DNA of 64,000 bases, from the NCBI RefSeq assembly GCF_000327385.1, contig NW_008707965.1, positions 1,724,932-1,788,931 on the forward strand, read 5' to 3'. The notes under the pieces are model-generated. The model searched no databases, was not told the DNA's origin, and saw only the letters and a list, made by a program, of their open reading frames with translations. This document shows, piece by piece, positions 28,001 to 39,921 of the stretch. The position numbers were made by a program, and so were the translations under genes. Numbering within the stretch: position 1 is the first letter of the stretch; each line of letters begins with the position of its first letter. The stretch comes from Lottia gigantea (taxonomy: Eukaryota; Mollusca; Gastropoda; Lottiidae).

Positions 28001-29385
28001 CTCCACAATGATAGGCCTAGTTTATTGACCACGTACAACTTTCATCCTAAACTTATTCCTCTCTAGACTAATCAGAAGAAATAATTGAAGTGGAATTGTG
28101 ATTTACATATTTTTTTCTGCATCTGATCGGGCTGGTGGACAAGTCCAACGCTATGCAGTGTGCAATGAGGAAAGATTGCCTGGGAAAGGCATTAGCTTCA
28201 GTGATGTTTTCATAAAGCATTGGGTGGAGTGTGGGCATGGAGGGGCCGAGTGGGTGCATATAATTGTCGAGGGGGAGGGGGCAATAGCACCAGGCATATA
28301 AAAACTCAATGGTTTGAAATTTGAACGGGGGTGGGGACAAACCATTCCCCTTTCGATTTTAATCTGTTAAGAGATTGTCAAAAGAAAAATTTTAATTGGG
28401 AATAGTTTTGAAAGTCTAAATACATATCTTATAAATCTCATTTCATTTCAATTTCAGTTTTATTCTGCACTTCAAAATTTATAAACGAGTAGAAATATAG
28501 ATCAAAAGCGAAAATGAAAAGTTTTTAGTAATTTTCATCAGTTTTATGGTCGCCAAAGATTAATAATGAAACGGATATAAGCGATTGAAACTCCAATCTA
28601 GCATGTCTGTAGTCAATAAAAGAAATTAAAACAGTACTAAAAAGTTGTTATTAAAAAGCAGATATTATAAATGATAATTTTGAATCTTGCTATCGGTCTG
28701 TTTCTAGATAATAAAAATATCTAACGCCTGTCATTATATTTCCTTTAGTGTCCAAAAAGAAAATCGAATTTGAACGTCTGTAATTATATTTCGTTTCGTG
28801 TGAAATTATGATTGTTTTGTACAGTGCCGGTTACCTTAAATATAGGTATTAAATATGAAACGAAAGAAGTCATATAAAGGTGTGGTTTTAAAGACTGGAT
28901 AGCGTGAAATCAAACGGATATTTCAGGTTATTTATTGAAGGTAATATCACGATTAGTAGATACACAATACAATCTTATTACCTTAATAAAAACCCTTGAA
29001 ATAAGTTTCGTGACTTTCACAAACTAACAAGTCGACTTTCGTTTTTATTTTCAATTAGACGTACTGATAACGACTGATGTATCTGATGTTTTAACTCTTC
29101 AATTTAGAGGTAAATAAAACATAATGCACATGTTCTGGACGTACATCACACGGAGATGTCAAATATTTTAACAATTAATTTAACTGGTAGATTATTTTGT
29201 CCTGACTGTCAGGGTAGAACCACCCACGGGTCGCCACTGATCATGTATTAAATTAGCAAAGTAGATAAATAAAATTTTCATTTAATGTGTCATGATCTGA
29301 GTTAAACTCCCAGGCAGGAGAGCTATCAGGTGCAGCGACTATTTTCATGACATTTGCAGTCTGATAAATACAGTGTATATGATTA
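25037..29385. other. Gene-free stretch of 4.3 kb
   Basis: No supported gene. A (TA) run lies at about 26083-26101. A GC-richer block at 28100-28340 has overlapping open frames on both strands but no recognisable protein, and is probably an old repeat fragment. A possible exon at about 27310-27460 was considered and not accepted. Confidence 0.45.
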
Positions 29386-29389
29386 AATT

Positions 29390-29530
29390 GAAAGGGATTG
29401 TAAATAAATTTTCTAATATGTATAGGGGACACTGTAACATCAATTTGCATCTTCCAATTTTCAATCAGACTTCTGTAATTCTTGCAATTCCACTTGTGCT
29501 ATATGCGTTTTAGGGCGTCATTATAGCAAA
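29390..29530 (+). mobile_element. Half copy of the 'gtgtatcggggacac' MITE
   Basis: It starts gaaagggattgtaaataaat, continues with ataggggacactgtaacatc and tcaatttgcatcttccaatt, and ends near the gggcgtcattat block. This matches the left half of the 40081-40241 copy. The right inverted half is missing or diverged. Confidence 0.65.
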
Positions 29531-29599
29531 GATCCTTATATATAACCGGACGTTGCATTATGTAATATATATAGAATATATGAAGGTATATCTAGAATC

Positions 29600-29850
29600 A
29601 TTAATTTGTGATCTTGGCCAGTGCTTTTATGACATATGTTCTCATCATCATTTAACATCACATAACAAATATTTAATTAATAATCAACATAATGATGTCT
29701 ATGATTTCTCAATTTTAATTTGTAACTTGTTTTACCAGAATTCTTCACTTTGTTGCCAAGGCCAAAATTCTTCACTTTATGACCTAGGCCACAATTCTTC
29801 TCTTTGTTGCCTAGGCCAGTGCTTTTATGCGACTATGTTCCCCTCACCAT
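29600..29850 (+). repeat. Short tandem repeat of attcttcactttgttgcc type
   Basis: Three units of about 30 bp (attcttcactttgttgcc plus aaggcca variants) lie at 29738-29815. They are bracketed by two copies of a ggccagtgcttttatg block (29612 and 29814), so the array grew inside a direct duplication. Confidence 0.65.
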
Positions 29851-31342
29851 CGCTCATAAAATAAATCCACCCATTGTATAGATTGACAATATTCGTGTTA
29901 CTCTTATTCAATGTATTCCCATGTATATTTGTATCCACACACATTTTATTGAGATGTAATTTTAGAGACGTGATATATATCACAGAATAACGGCCCACCC
30001 TTCTTAAAATCAATTGTTTAAAGAATAATTAATATTACTATTATTAATTAAGTTGTATTGTTTCCTGTTAGTTTGAATTATTCTCAAGTTTGTGAATGTG
30101 AAAATTGACATGTTTTTGACAATTTAAGGAGAAAACTGATAGTAACCTAGTATTTCAATCTCGGGCGAAATACAGGCAGAAAGATGTATGTCACATAAGC
30201 GTAGGACTCGGGCAAAGGTTGTGGTTGGGGTCATTGACATGTTTTCAAAACTAACTTTCAATTCACAAGAAGAAAACTAATAGAGCCCGTCGTAATTTCG
30301 AAACCAACATTTACATCCTGACTGGAACTATTTTTATTTAAACTTTGTTTATTCAACCCATTTCTTTGTATTATATTCATTTAAAAAACGAACTTCAGAC
30401 GAAATCCTGAAGAAGATATCCTAACAGTTTGTATTGTAGAATTAGGCGATGATTGAAGATCTGAAAAGAATAAACATAGCCTACTCTACTCTTACCCAAA
30501 ACTCTTAAACATTTCCCCACCCCACCACAGTTTACGTCAAAGTCCTTTCCATAAGTTATTTAAATCGTGTCGATATCATTTAAGAATCTACAAAAGAAAC
30601 ATCGGTTAACATAGAAATCGCAGCGGTTTATCGAGTCAAGGTTTTCACGAAATCTACAGTTGAAATATACTTATACATGTTCCGGGCCAAAAGGTCATGA
30701 ATATTGATTACCTCTAACTCCTTTATTCTGATTGGCTAACATAAATTGTACTTATTTAAGTCACGCCCACTATTTTGACTGACGTTTACTCAAGCGAATA
30801 AGATCGTTTACAATGAAACACAATGTTGTGATGTACATTTGAACACGGTTTTCAATTCTATTGCCATTGATTGTTATATCGATCGAAATTATTCGTTTGC
30901 TAAACGTCAGCCAGCCAGTTTAAAATAAAGATGAGGAGCTAACAAGTAATCGTTGGTTTTGCAGTATTAGTTTTCGTTTACAAATTATTAAACCAAATTT
31001 TTACAATTTTCAAATTTTATTGAAAAGCAGAAAAGAGCACTTCAATCGTTTATTAAGAAATATTTGGCAAAGATATTTGTTTATTGTTGACCCTTGATGT
31101 TTTAAAAACAACATGTCCTCCAGCATTTTCGAGTCGATCACAGACTATTCAGAGATCATAGAAATTAAATTAAAGAGTTGTAAATCATGAAAAAATAATC
31201 ACAAACTCAAAACTTATTACTCACAAATAGCAAAAAAATACATGTTAGATCTATAGATTACCTAAAAAAGAGTTTTTCAGTTCACCCCACCATCCCTGGA
31301 GAAGGAAAAATCTCATTGATGCGAAGTCAACTCATCAAAACA
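29851..31342. other. Gene-free stretch
   Basis: No supported gene. A promoter-like cluster (ctgattggctaa near 30730, a CCAAT-type motif in inverse) lies here but no transcript start or exon follows that I can support. Confidence 0.4.
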
Positions 31343-31747
31343 GCTCTCGTTTTACCCCTTCCACCAAACAGTCGTGATTGTAGCTCTCTCCTTGCCCCTT
31401 CCACCCAAACAGTCTTGGGTGTAGCTTCGTCCTTACCCCTTCCACTCAGACAGTCTTGGGTGTAGCCTCCTTACTCGTTCTACCCAGTCTTGAGTGTAGC
31501 TCTCTCCTTACTCGTTCTACCCAAACAGTCTTGGGTTTAGCTTCGTCTTTACCCCTTCCACCAAAACAGGCGTGGGTGTAGCTCTCTTTTTACCCCTTCC
31601 ATTCAAACGATCTTAAGTGTAGTTTGGTCCTTACCCCTTCCACCCAAACAGTCGTGGGTATATCGTCTACCTTACCCCTTCTATCCAAACAGGGGTGAGT
31701 GTAGCTCTCTCCTTACCCCTTCCACCCAAACCGTTGTGGGTGTAGCA
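31343..31747. repeat. 41-bp minisatellite, about 10 units
   Basis: Units carry ccttaccccttccaccca, then aacagtcttgggtgtag, then ctctct or cttcgt. The period is close to 41 bp, with shortened units near 31460. The strand is strongly pyrimidine-rich in the first half of each unit. It is diverged enough to be old, and no coding frame persists. Confidence 0.85.
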
Positions 31748-32988
31748 ACATCACCCACACAACGCCAATAAGGTACCATAGCTCGCTGGTGGTTTTACAG
31801 TGAATAACGTCCGTCATTAGAATTTAGTGCTGCAGTCGAAAGAACTCTTCCAGCGTTCAACAGTCGATTTTGTCAACCGTCTGGATACCATATTAAAACA
31901 ACAAACGATTTCAAGACATAAAAAATCATTTTTCTTCTTAATCAAAATTTAATAACATTTTTAATTAGTTAAAAATATGTTTTAAAAGCTAATTTGATCA
32001 AAAAAATTTTTAGATGAATTTTCCTTCTTTCTTTACGAAATAACCTGCATCGAATTAGACATTAAATTCAGTTTAATGAAAGAGCAAATTAAAATGTGGC
32101 CAAAATTTCATTTTATTTGCATTTCATAGTGAAATGATAAGGCGTGGATGAAATTCTATTTAAAATTAATAAGTACGCACTTGGCTTTTTTTGACTACCA
32201 ACATGGCGGACAGTTGAAATGTTCTTTCCAGATGATACTAAGTAAATTGAAAATACACCAATTTAGAAACGGATGAAATAAATTTGATAAACAGGCCCCC
32301 CTTCTTGTGAATGTACTCGTGGCTATTTAATCCGGTAGAATTGAACCCACATGTTATCATCTTAATGTGCCGACATATATTTTTTTGGTTGTTCTTTAAG
32401 CTTTTAGAGAGGCAAAAAGGTTAGTACTTTTGAGCATTGAACGTTTCTTCTTCACTCTCCATCCTTCTTATTTCTATCAACTGTTGCGAATGCTGTTTTA
32501 CGTTTACGTCTAAGACGTTTGTCGCACCCACATCCGTCCCTTCATTTTAACTTAAAAATAACTGCCATAATCTTTCCAATAAATGTAAAATTAATATATA
32601 AACCTTTTGATTAAATGCATCAACACTTTTTGATTTTAAAACAAAGTGTGCATACATGAACCTTAGATGAAGATCAAGGTCGAATATGAGCTCTTTCGAA
32701 ATTTAAGTAGGTCTACGACATGTGATCTTGCATATTGAAAATGCCATAAAATCAATAGTTTTTAACAGATTTTGATTCGTAGGTATTAGATCAAAAGTAT
32801 AGTTTGAAGTTTTGAATAGTGAAAGTACAATAACATCCTTAGCTTTCAACCGATTTGAGTAAATGGTGTTAAGTATGATTAAAAATGAGGATAAATAAGA
32901 AAGATTCTTATCTAACCAACAGGATGTCGGATTAGTCGTGTTAGAGTTTGGTCAACTATTTTTGGAACTGAAGTAACCAGAGGCGTCA

Positions 32989-33019
<31 letters not shown>

Positions 33020-34388
33020 TTCTATTTCAGTATTCAGGACAGGGGTCCAAAGACCCAAACATAATACAAACATTTTAAATATATGTACAAATTCATGACA
33101 GAACATTAATACATGTAAACATATTTTCATAAATAAATAATGAAGAGCGAGTAACAACATGTTTCAGGGTCTGTTTTAATGGTTTTGTTGAAAATAATTA
33201 ATGATAATAATAAAAGAGTAAATAAAGAGATATCGGACATACAGGCATCAAATGGGAATTAGGAAGATCTATAGAACCCCTGAAATGGGGCGTCTAGGAC
33301 TAAAACCAGATATTCAATATTTTTTTTTTCAAATTCACCTTTCATTCATTTAATCATTCATCCATTAGCCTAATGCGTACTGTATATATTAGACTTATTT
33401 TGCGGTCAAAGGGAAGTAACTCCATTATTGTTCTATTGTCAATTCTACTTGATCCGTTTTGAAATCTCATCCAGATTCCACTAATGAAGACGGCCATCGT
33501 GCTAAGGGACATTCATCAGTATCAGTGTAGGCTACCTACTCCAGAATGGGCTTATACAGACGAAAAACGCCATACTATGAGGGATATTTAGCTACCTTAC
33601 CTTACCCTACCATCAATCATGAGTAAGATTTGTAAACCAACCCAAAGTTCCCGAAAAGAGTACGCACTTGAGACCTAACTTCTTCAGCCAACAACATAAT
33701 AGTTTGAAGATGGTGCGTGAAAATCATGCACTTCATCATGAATAAAAGATCTGAAGAAATTTATCAAATTATGCAAGATGTATAGTAAAAGAATTTTTTT
33801 TATAGTTTATGATTTACAATAAATAAATTTAATAAATTGAAATACAAAAAGAAAACCCGATATACAGCTTACATAGGCCTACCCTAGTAGCAACACATAA
33901 ATCAAAGCTGATGGGATAGAGGTAGTCAAGAAATTGACCCGATAGTTATCCAGGTTTATTCAAGACAGAAAACCTTGTGTTCACGGCAAGGGTTAGTGGG
34001 AATCAACTTTGATCCAAAAGGCAAGATGTCAACTTCAAAAATACAATAAAAGGGGAATAACTCGCTTAAAATTTAGACATCAGACTACAGTTATGTATGC
34101 ATGATATATCCTCATTGACTGCCTTCTTAATTTTTTGTCACTATACTGATTATCTATACGTGAATAGAATAACCAGCTTAAAAATGTTATTGTCAGTTTG
34201 AATCCAAATATAAAATCTAACACCTTTTCATTTCCGTTGCAAACATTTCAACCGGAAAGATCAAACTTTGGGTGAAAATTTCAAAATTCATACCATGTTT
34301 CAATATGGCCACTGACTACAAAGTTCAATCATTAACTTGTCATAAGTAAAGGTAGATTTTACGAAGCAAAGTTAAGCTAGCGTACAAT
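31748..34388. other. Gene-free stretch with a (TAA)n microsatellite
   Basis: A (TAA)n tract of about 10 units lies at 32989-33019. Otherwise the sequence is AT-rich with no supported gene on either strand. Confidence 0.5.
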
Positions 34389-34489
34389 TAAGGAATGAAT
34401 GTGGATGAAGCGGGTCATGTACGTCTTGTCACATGATAACCCAGCGTTTATTTCCCCATAACGATAACAAGATCCACATTCATTCCTTA
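34389..34489. mobile_element. Short inverted-repeat element, about 101 bp
   Basis: The ends taaggaatgaatgtggat (34389-34406) and atccacattcattcctta (34472-34489) are perfect 18-bp inverted copies flanking 65 bp. This fits a very short MITE. No target duplication is obvious. Confidence 0.65.
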
Positions 34490-35303
34490 TATTTACATTG
34501 GTTTATCTTTTCTGATAATAGAAAAGTGATAGTAGAAATGTAAATATTATGTGATACCAGAAAGGGGTGTAAGAAATAGAATAAATAATTCTCGCCCAGA
34601 GGTTTTCAACATATAACTTTCTATAACCTCTTTCAGGACCCTGATAGATTGTATTCCTCCAATAAATCCTTACTATTTTTTTATTTTTATCTTAGATTTT
34701 CCCTGAAATCTTTTTCATGTCTAAAATAGTCTGTCTAAATGGAACTTAACTTACAATTATGCAAGACTTCAAAGCGCCTCACCCCCTCCGCCCCACTACA
34801 AGGTACCACAAAACAGACAAAGGGTAGGATTTTCCTTCCTCCGAATAACTCAGTAAATCAAGCCTACCCCTCGACTGTATTTTGGTGCCGCGTGGAGCAC
34901 AGGGACATAGAATATATTCGGAGACGTTTTGATGGACTCATTAATGGTTCAGCTTTGTACAGTTTACGGAGTCTGGTCGTAGTTTATATACAGTTTCCTT
35001 AATCTGTTTTAGTTGTTAAGTCCTGGAAATGTTGACAAATGTAAAATTCGCGTTTATATATTGTGTTAGTTTAACATGTCAAAATAAAAATTTATTTTTG
35101 AGAAAAAACATCTCATTTTTACGATTTCGTCCTTACATACAACATTTCGCTATTGGTCATTGTGTCATATTGTATTTTTGTATAGAATTTCAAGATTAGA
35201 ATAGAACCAGTGAACGCCTGCAATTATTGATTTTATTGCAGAATGATTGTTTATTTATGTGTTTATGCTATGTGAGGCTCTAGTGGATAAAACGAAATCC
35301 ACA
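34490..35303. other. Gene-free stretch
   Basis: No supported gene. An 87-codon open frame at 34739-35002 has GC content a little above its surroundings but no domain or splice sites that I can support. Confidence 0.4.
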
Positions 35304-35634
35304 TTAAAGGAACATATTTACCAATTTCAGGGGTTGATTTGGGTCTTGAATATATATAATTAGTCTCCAGAAGTACCAGGAATGTACAAAAATCGCATAA
35401 TTCCTTCAACAATACCTCAAACTATGAATTTCTTTATTTTTCTATCTATGTCTTTCCCATATATGCGTCGTCTTTTTAACTTTCAGATAAATCTGGATAC
35501 ACATGGATTTGCAGGCTCAGATTTCGACGTTGAACATTATAAGCTTTGATAAGTGATTACCTTAGCTAAAAAGAATTTCCTTTCTGAGACTAATGTTCGA
35601 TCTGTAAAACGAATGGCACACCTGTCCCTTCAAC
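35304..35634 (+). mobile_element. MITE, 'ttaaagggaca' family, most complete copy
   Basis: It starts ttaaaggaacatatttacca and ends ggcacacctgtcccttcaa, the inverse of the family start. Interior landmarks match the 8685 copy (gttgatttgggtcttga, aaaaatcgcat, taccttagctaa, gagactaatgttcgat). About 330 bp and non-coding. Confidence 0.75.
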
Positions 35635-35869
35635 TTTTCAATGAGCGTTATTACCATTTTTAGATAGATGTAGGCCTATCATGCCATCATTAGTTACATA
35701 TACCTTAATGTTCATAACGGGCAGTCAATTGATACTGTCGTCACTTCTGCTGATAGGTTCTTATTTGACTACGAACCTGACGCCAGTTTGTCACTCTGAG
35801 ATGTGATATATAAAATTGATTCTTATCAGCTGATAAAGCAAATATTTAGACAACAATGTCGCCGCTTTT

Positions 35870-36120
35870 ATGGGCTTCTGTAGCACAGACGGTTAGAGAG
35901 TTGGATCTTTATATGACGTCATTTTCTTAGTTACGTTGAGCAAATGGTGACAGTGGGTTCTAATCTCGACTGAAAAACCGACCTTGAATAAGTTATATTT
36001 ACTCATAATTCCAAACGACCCAGCTGTAAATGGGTACGGACAAATTCAGGAAGGAACAATGTCAAGAGGTTTGGCCAAAGACGAGCAGGTAGAAAGGATC
36101 GTTCGTGGACCATGCTATCC
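35870..36120 (+). mobile_element. tRNA-derived SINE
   Basis: The head has tRNA promoter-like boxes: an A box near 35881 (tagcacagacggttagag) and a B box at 35955-35967 (gggttctaatctc). The body contains acgacccagctgtaaatggg, a block shared with the minus-strand copy near 16231. The box spacing of about 75 bp is longer than in a tRNA, so the head is altered or carries an insert. No functional tRNA is implied. The 3' end is approximate. Confidence 0.6.
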
Positions 36121-36948
36121 TTGTAAAACATAGTCGTTCTTCCTTTTTTTTAGATGTAGGACAATACTTAATAGGAATACCACACATTTGGTCTATTTGT
36201 ATTCTATTGTATAATAGATATAATTATCAATGGAAGAAAGGATTGGCATGTCATAAGATCTCAGTTTATTGTTTTCAAAAGTGATGTCATTTATAATTCA
36301 TAGAAACTACTTCAACTGTATTTCACTCCCAAGCGCATAAGCAGAATACTTCTGGTGACGCGGAACGGAGTATCAGTCTGCCGGGAATATAAGATGAAAA
36401 ATTAATCTTGTTGCTATGTTGACTATTGTAAAGTCAATGGTTTGAAGACGGTTAGTTTAAACTGCCTTCGCAAAGTTATTGAAGGAGGACAAGACCATGC
36501 ACCGAGGGAAAGGTTTGACAGAATAACTGTTTAAATAACTATCTAAATTATCCGAATCTCTTGATATCGTGACTTTATTCCGATAAATAATGCAAGTCAT
36601 TCATTACCGTGATATGTTGCAGAGCGCTAGCAGAACGTTCACTGTAGACCGTTGGACGCGGTTGGTGTAAATACATTTAGTGTACATGCATAGACTACGG
36701 ATTTCAGCAGTAGGTGGTTGACAGATCATACTCTCCGTATTACACCCTATTAAGCACGAGATTTTTTTATATTGCTTAGAAATAATATAGAATGCAGTAG
36801 ATGGGACGGGACACTTCTACAGAAAATATATTCTGTAATGGATCTGAACGTTTTCACTGTTGTAAGTAATTTTAACGTTTTTTTCTTTTTTACTGACCGG
36901 AATGAAACATAAATAGAATGACATAGAACACGAATAGCTAAAGGGAAA
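36121..36948. other. Gene-free stretch
   Basis: No supported gene or clear repeat boundary. Confidence 0.4.
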
Positions 36949-37640
36949 GGGGGGGGGGGGAGTGTTTTTTTTTGTTTTGTGATTCAGTCTCGATGTGGGT
37001 AAAGATGTACCCCCAAAAGTTATCTATCAGGACATGGTTTACAACCTCTGACTCGCGGCTTCAACTTTGGTAGCGAAGCACTTTTCCCGGGGTCGCGGAC
37101 GAGTCTGAAAACGTTTTGACAATTGATTTCGCTTGCGAAAATTCTTAAAAGCTCTCGAGGGGGGATATCCCTCCCTTTTCTCAGATCGCTGTTAATGTAT
37201 AATTCTCGAAGACCCCATTCTCATTTTTGCACCTTTTGTGCACAGTTAGCCAGAATACATCATAATTTAAAATTGCTTATTAAATGCTTTTGGAATCACT
37301 GAAAATACATTTTCCGGGCTGAATCGTAACCATAGAAGATAATTTGGTGAATGATGTTGGTTCACAAGCGTTCTTAAAAACCAAAAAGATGAACGTTTTG
37401 ATGGAGATTTCGAAAAAGAATCGTCAGAAATGCGCTCCCTGGGCTTCTAGTTTCAAAAATGTCTTGGGGGGAAAGCCCCTTGACGGACCCGACCTCCTCC
37501 CTATAACTCTGGTTTCGCGCACCAACGTTGATAAAAAATTCGGGCCCCTGCACCAATTCACTTCTAGCGACGAGGCTGATTGCAAAACTTGTCCATGAGG
37601 AACCGAAAAAACTATCGCATTGATCAATACTTTACGGTCA
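36949..37640. repeat. G-run followed by a GC-richer unclassified repeat-like block
   Basis: A run of 12 G at 36949-36960 is followed by a block of higher GC than its flanks, with ctctcgaggggggatatccc and cgacggacccgacctcctcc-like segments. Open frames cross it on both strands (37344-37598 plus, 37374-37648 minus) with no recognisable domain. The composition and mutual overlap suggest an old transposable-element fragment rather than a host exon. Class not assigned. Confidence 0.4.
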
Positions 37641-38269
37641 ATATTCAACGATAACGTATTATAAATGACAACGTATTATAATAAAATTGAGTAAAACGTG
37701 AAGCTTTGTTCTACTTTGAAGGGTCGCGATCTGATGCCGGTTTTTGTCATTGGAAACCTCTGTCTCAGGACCTTGTCAATAAAACGGGTCGTTCAAGCTA
37801 ACGTGAAAGTAAGTTAATGGAAAATAAGGTGTCGTCCTATACTACAGCCCGGGTACGGTAAGATTATCTACACAGAAAATAAATCTTTTATTGAATTGTT
37901 CCTCGAAAACAAAATGGGTCCCATAGCTAAAAATATAACTAAACAAATGTCGTCATCAGATTAATCACACTCCATCAGAATGATCTGCAGACCTCTTCAA
38001 AAATAACAACAGCAAACAGATCGATATCCATAGACGATGTTAAAATCAAACTTTAATTGAATAGATAGAAAATTACACGAAGTTTGAATGACAATGTCAA
38101 CATACAACCAATATACAGCAAACATAATTTTACTATATCCTAGTTTAATCAATTCTAATATAAATTGGTTGTTTTGTACTGACTTCAAAGATTTTATATG
38201 TAGCCCGAGGACAATTTTGAGAATCATATTAATATGTAGTGGAACTCAGATTGAGGCAGTATCTTGCGC
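37641..38269. other. Gene-free stretch upstream of the 26-bp satellite
   Basis: AT-rich sequence with overlapping small open frames on both strands and no recognisable protein. Confidence 0.45.
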
Positions 38270-39880
38270 TAGTGTGACACAGATATATCTAGTGCTTGTC
38301 CTTCTTTTAAGATATTTTTCTAGTGTGACTTTTACAGATCTTTGTAATATCTGGATCTAGTGCTACGTTAAAATATCCAGCGTTAGAATGGAGGAGAAAT
38401 ATCTGGTGAAAAACCAACGTTGAAAAATTCAGCACTAGTGTCACATTATAGTTCCAGTCAGACTATGGATTAATTACCTGTGCTAGGTTGAAACATCTAT
38501 GTTGAAATAAAGCTAATGCTATTACAATGTTGAAATATCTAATGCTATTATAATGTTGAAATATCTAATGCTATTATAATGTTGAAATATCTAATGCTAT
38601 TATAATGTTGAAATATCTAATGCTATTATAATGTTGAAATATCTAATGCTATTACAATGTTGAAATATCTAATGCTATTATAATGTTGAAATATCTAATG
38701 CTATTATAATGTTGAAATATCTAATGCTATTACAATGTTGAAATATCTAATGCTATTATAATGTTGAAATATCTAATGCTATTATAATGTTGAAATATCT
38801 AATGCTATTATAATGTTGAAATATCTAATGCTATTATAATGTTGAAATATCTAATGCTATTATAATGTTGAAATATCTAATGCTATTACAATGTTGAAAT
38901 ATCTAATGCTATTATAATGTTGAAATATCTAATGCTATTATAATGTTGAAATATCTAATGCTATTATAATGTTGAAATATCTAATGCTATTACAATGTTG
39001 AAATATCTAATGCTATTACAATGTTGAAATATTTAGAACTAGACATTGAAATATGACATGTTTAAGTGGCAAGCAGTGTGACGTTAACATATGTAGTGCT
39101 TGAGTGACGCTGAATTAATATTTAGTACCAGAGTGATATTAGTGGTATTTTATAACCAGGCTTAAATTAAAGTGCTTAGAAGAGTTACAGTTTCAATGCA
39201 AGAAGTGTGACTTTGACATATCTAGTACTTGTGTGATGTTATGATATCAAATACTAGTTTGACGTTGAAATATGAAGCGCTAGTGCTTCGTTGATATTAT
39301 ATTATATTAGTGCCCTCACTAGTCTGACTTTGAAATGTTTTGTAGTCTTGTGACGTCAAAATATCCAGTGCTAATGACGTTGAAATATCTAATACTAGTG
39401 TGATGGTGTGACATCAAGTACTAGTGTGACGTTTAAATATCTAATACTAGTGTGACGTTTAAATTTTTAATACTAGTGTGACATTAAACTATCTAATACT
39501 AAAGTGATGGTGTGACATCCATTACTAGTGTGACGTTTAAATATCTAATACTAGTGTGACGTTTAAATATCAAGTACTAGTGTGACGTTTAAATATCTAA
39601 TACTGTGACGTTTAAATATCTAATACTAGTGTGACGTTAAAATATCTTTCATTGGTGTAACGTTGAAATATTTACTATTGTGACTTTGAAATACTTCGTA
39701 CTATTGTGACGTTAGGATATCTAGTGCTAATTACGTGATATCTATACGTAGGAATAACTAGCACTGACGTTGAAATATGTAGTGCTGGTGCAACGTTGAA
39801 AAAAATAGTAAAGTGCTAGTGTAACGTTGAAAGAGCTAGTGCTAGTGCAATGTTGAAAGAGCGAATAACGGTGCAACGTT
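38270..39880 (+). repeat. 26-bp satellite with a homogenised core, abutting gene 1
   Basis: The core (about 38490-39032) holds about 20 nearly identical 26-bp units made of ttgaaatatctaatgctatt plus ataatg; units differ mainly at one t/c position. On both sides (38270-38480 and 39040-39880) lie older, diverged relatives of ctagtgtgacgtttaaatat type. The array continues up to the first exon of the lectin-receptor gene: the last recognisable units (gctagtgcaatgttgaaaga, ggtgcaacgtttaaaa) end directly at the ATG at 39886. Its position means the promoter and 5' leader of that gene are probably made partly of satellite DNA. Confidence 0.9.
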
Positions 39881-39885
39881 TAAAA

Positions 39886-39921
39886 ATGGTCGAAGTTATG
39901 AACGCGATTATTCCTTGGATT
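39886..39921 (+). CDS. Gene 1 exon 1: start of signal peptide
   Basis: ATG at 39886 has A at -3 and G at +4. The exon encodes MVEVMNAIIPWI and ends in phase 0 at donor GTAAGT (39922). Joined to exon 2 it forms a hydrophobic stretch ending in AVSQAHS, a convincing secretory signal. A second in-frame ATG lies at 39898. A third, at 39850, lies within the satellite and would add 12 residues (MLKERITVQRLK) that weaken a signal peptide, so I prefer 39886 or 39898. Confidence 0.7.

Noticed and set aside
28068-28345. Overlapping frames on both strands in a GC-richer block
   Set aside because: Frames shadow one another and have no family resemblance; an old repeat fragment is more likely.
35881-35970. 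Functional tRNA gene
   Set aside because: A- and B-box-like motifs are too far apart and no cloverleaf can be drawn; it is a SINE head.
37344-37648. Opposed frames of 60-84 codons in a GC-richer block
   Set aside because: No domain, both strands open, and the block looks like a repeat fragment.
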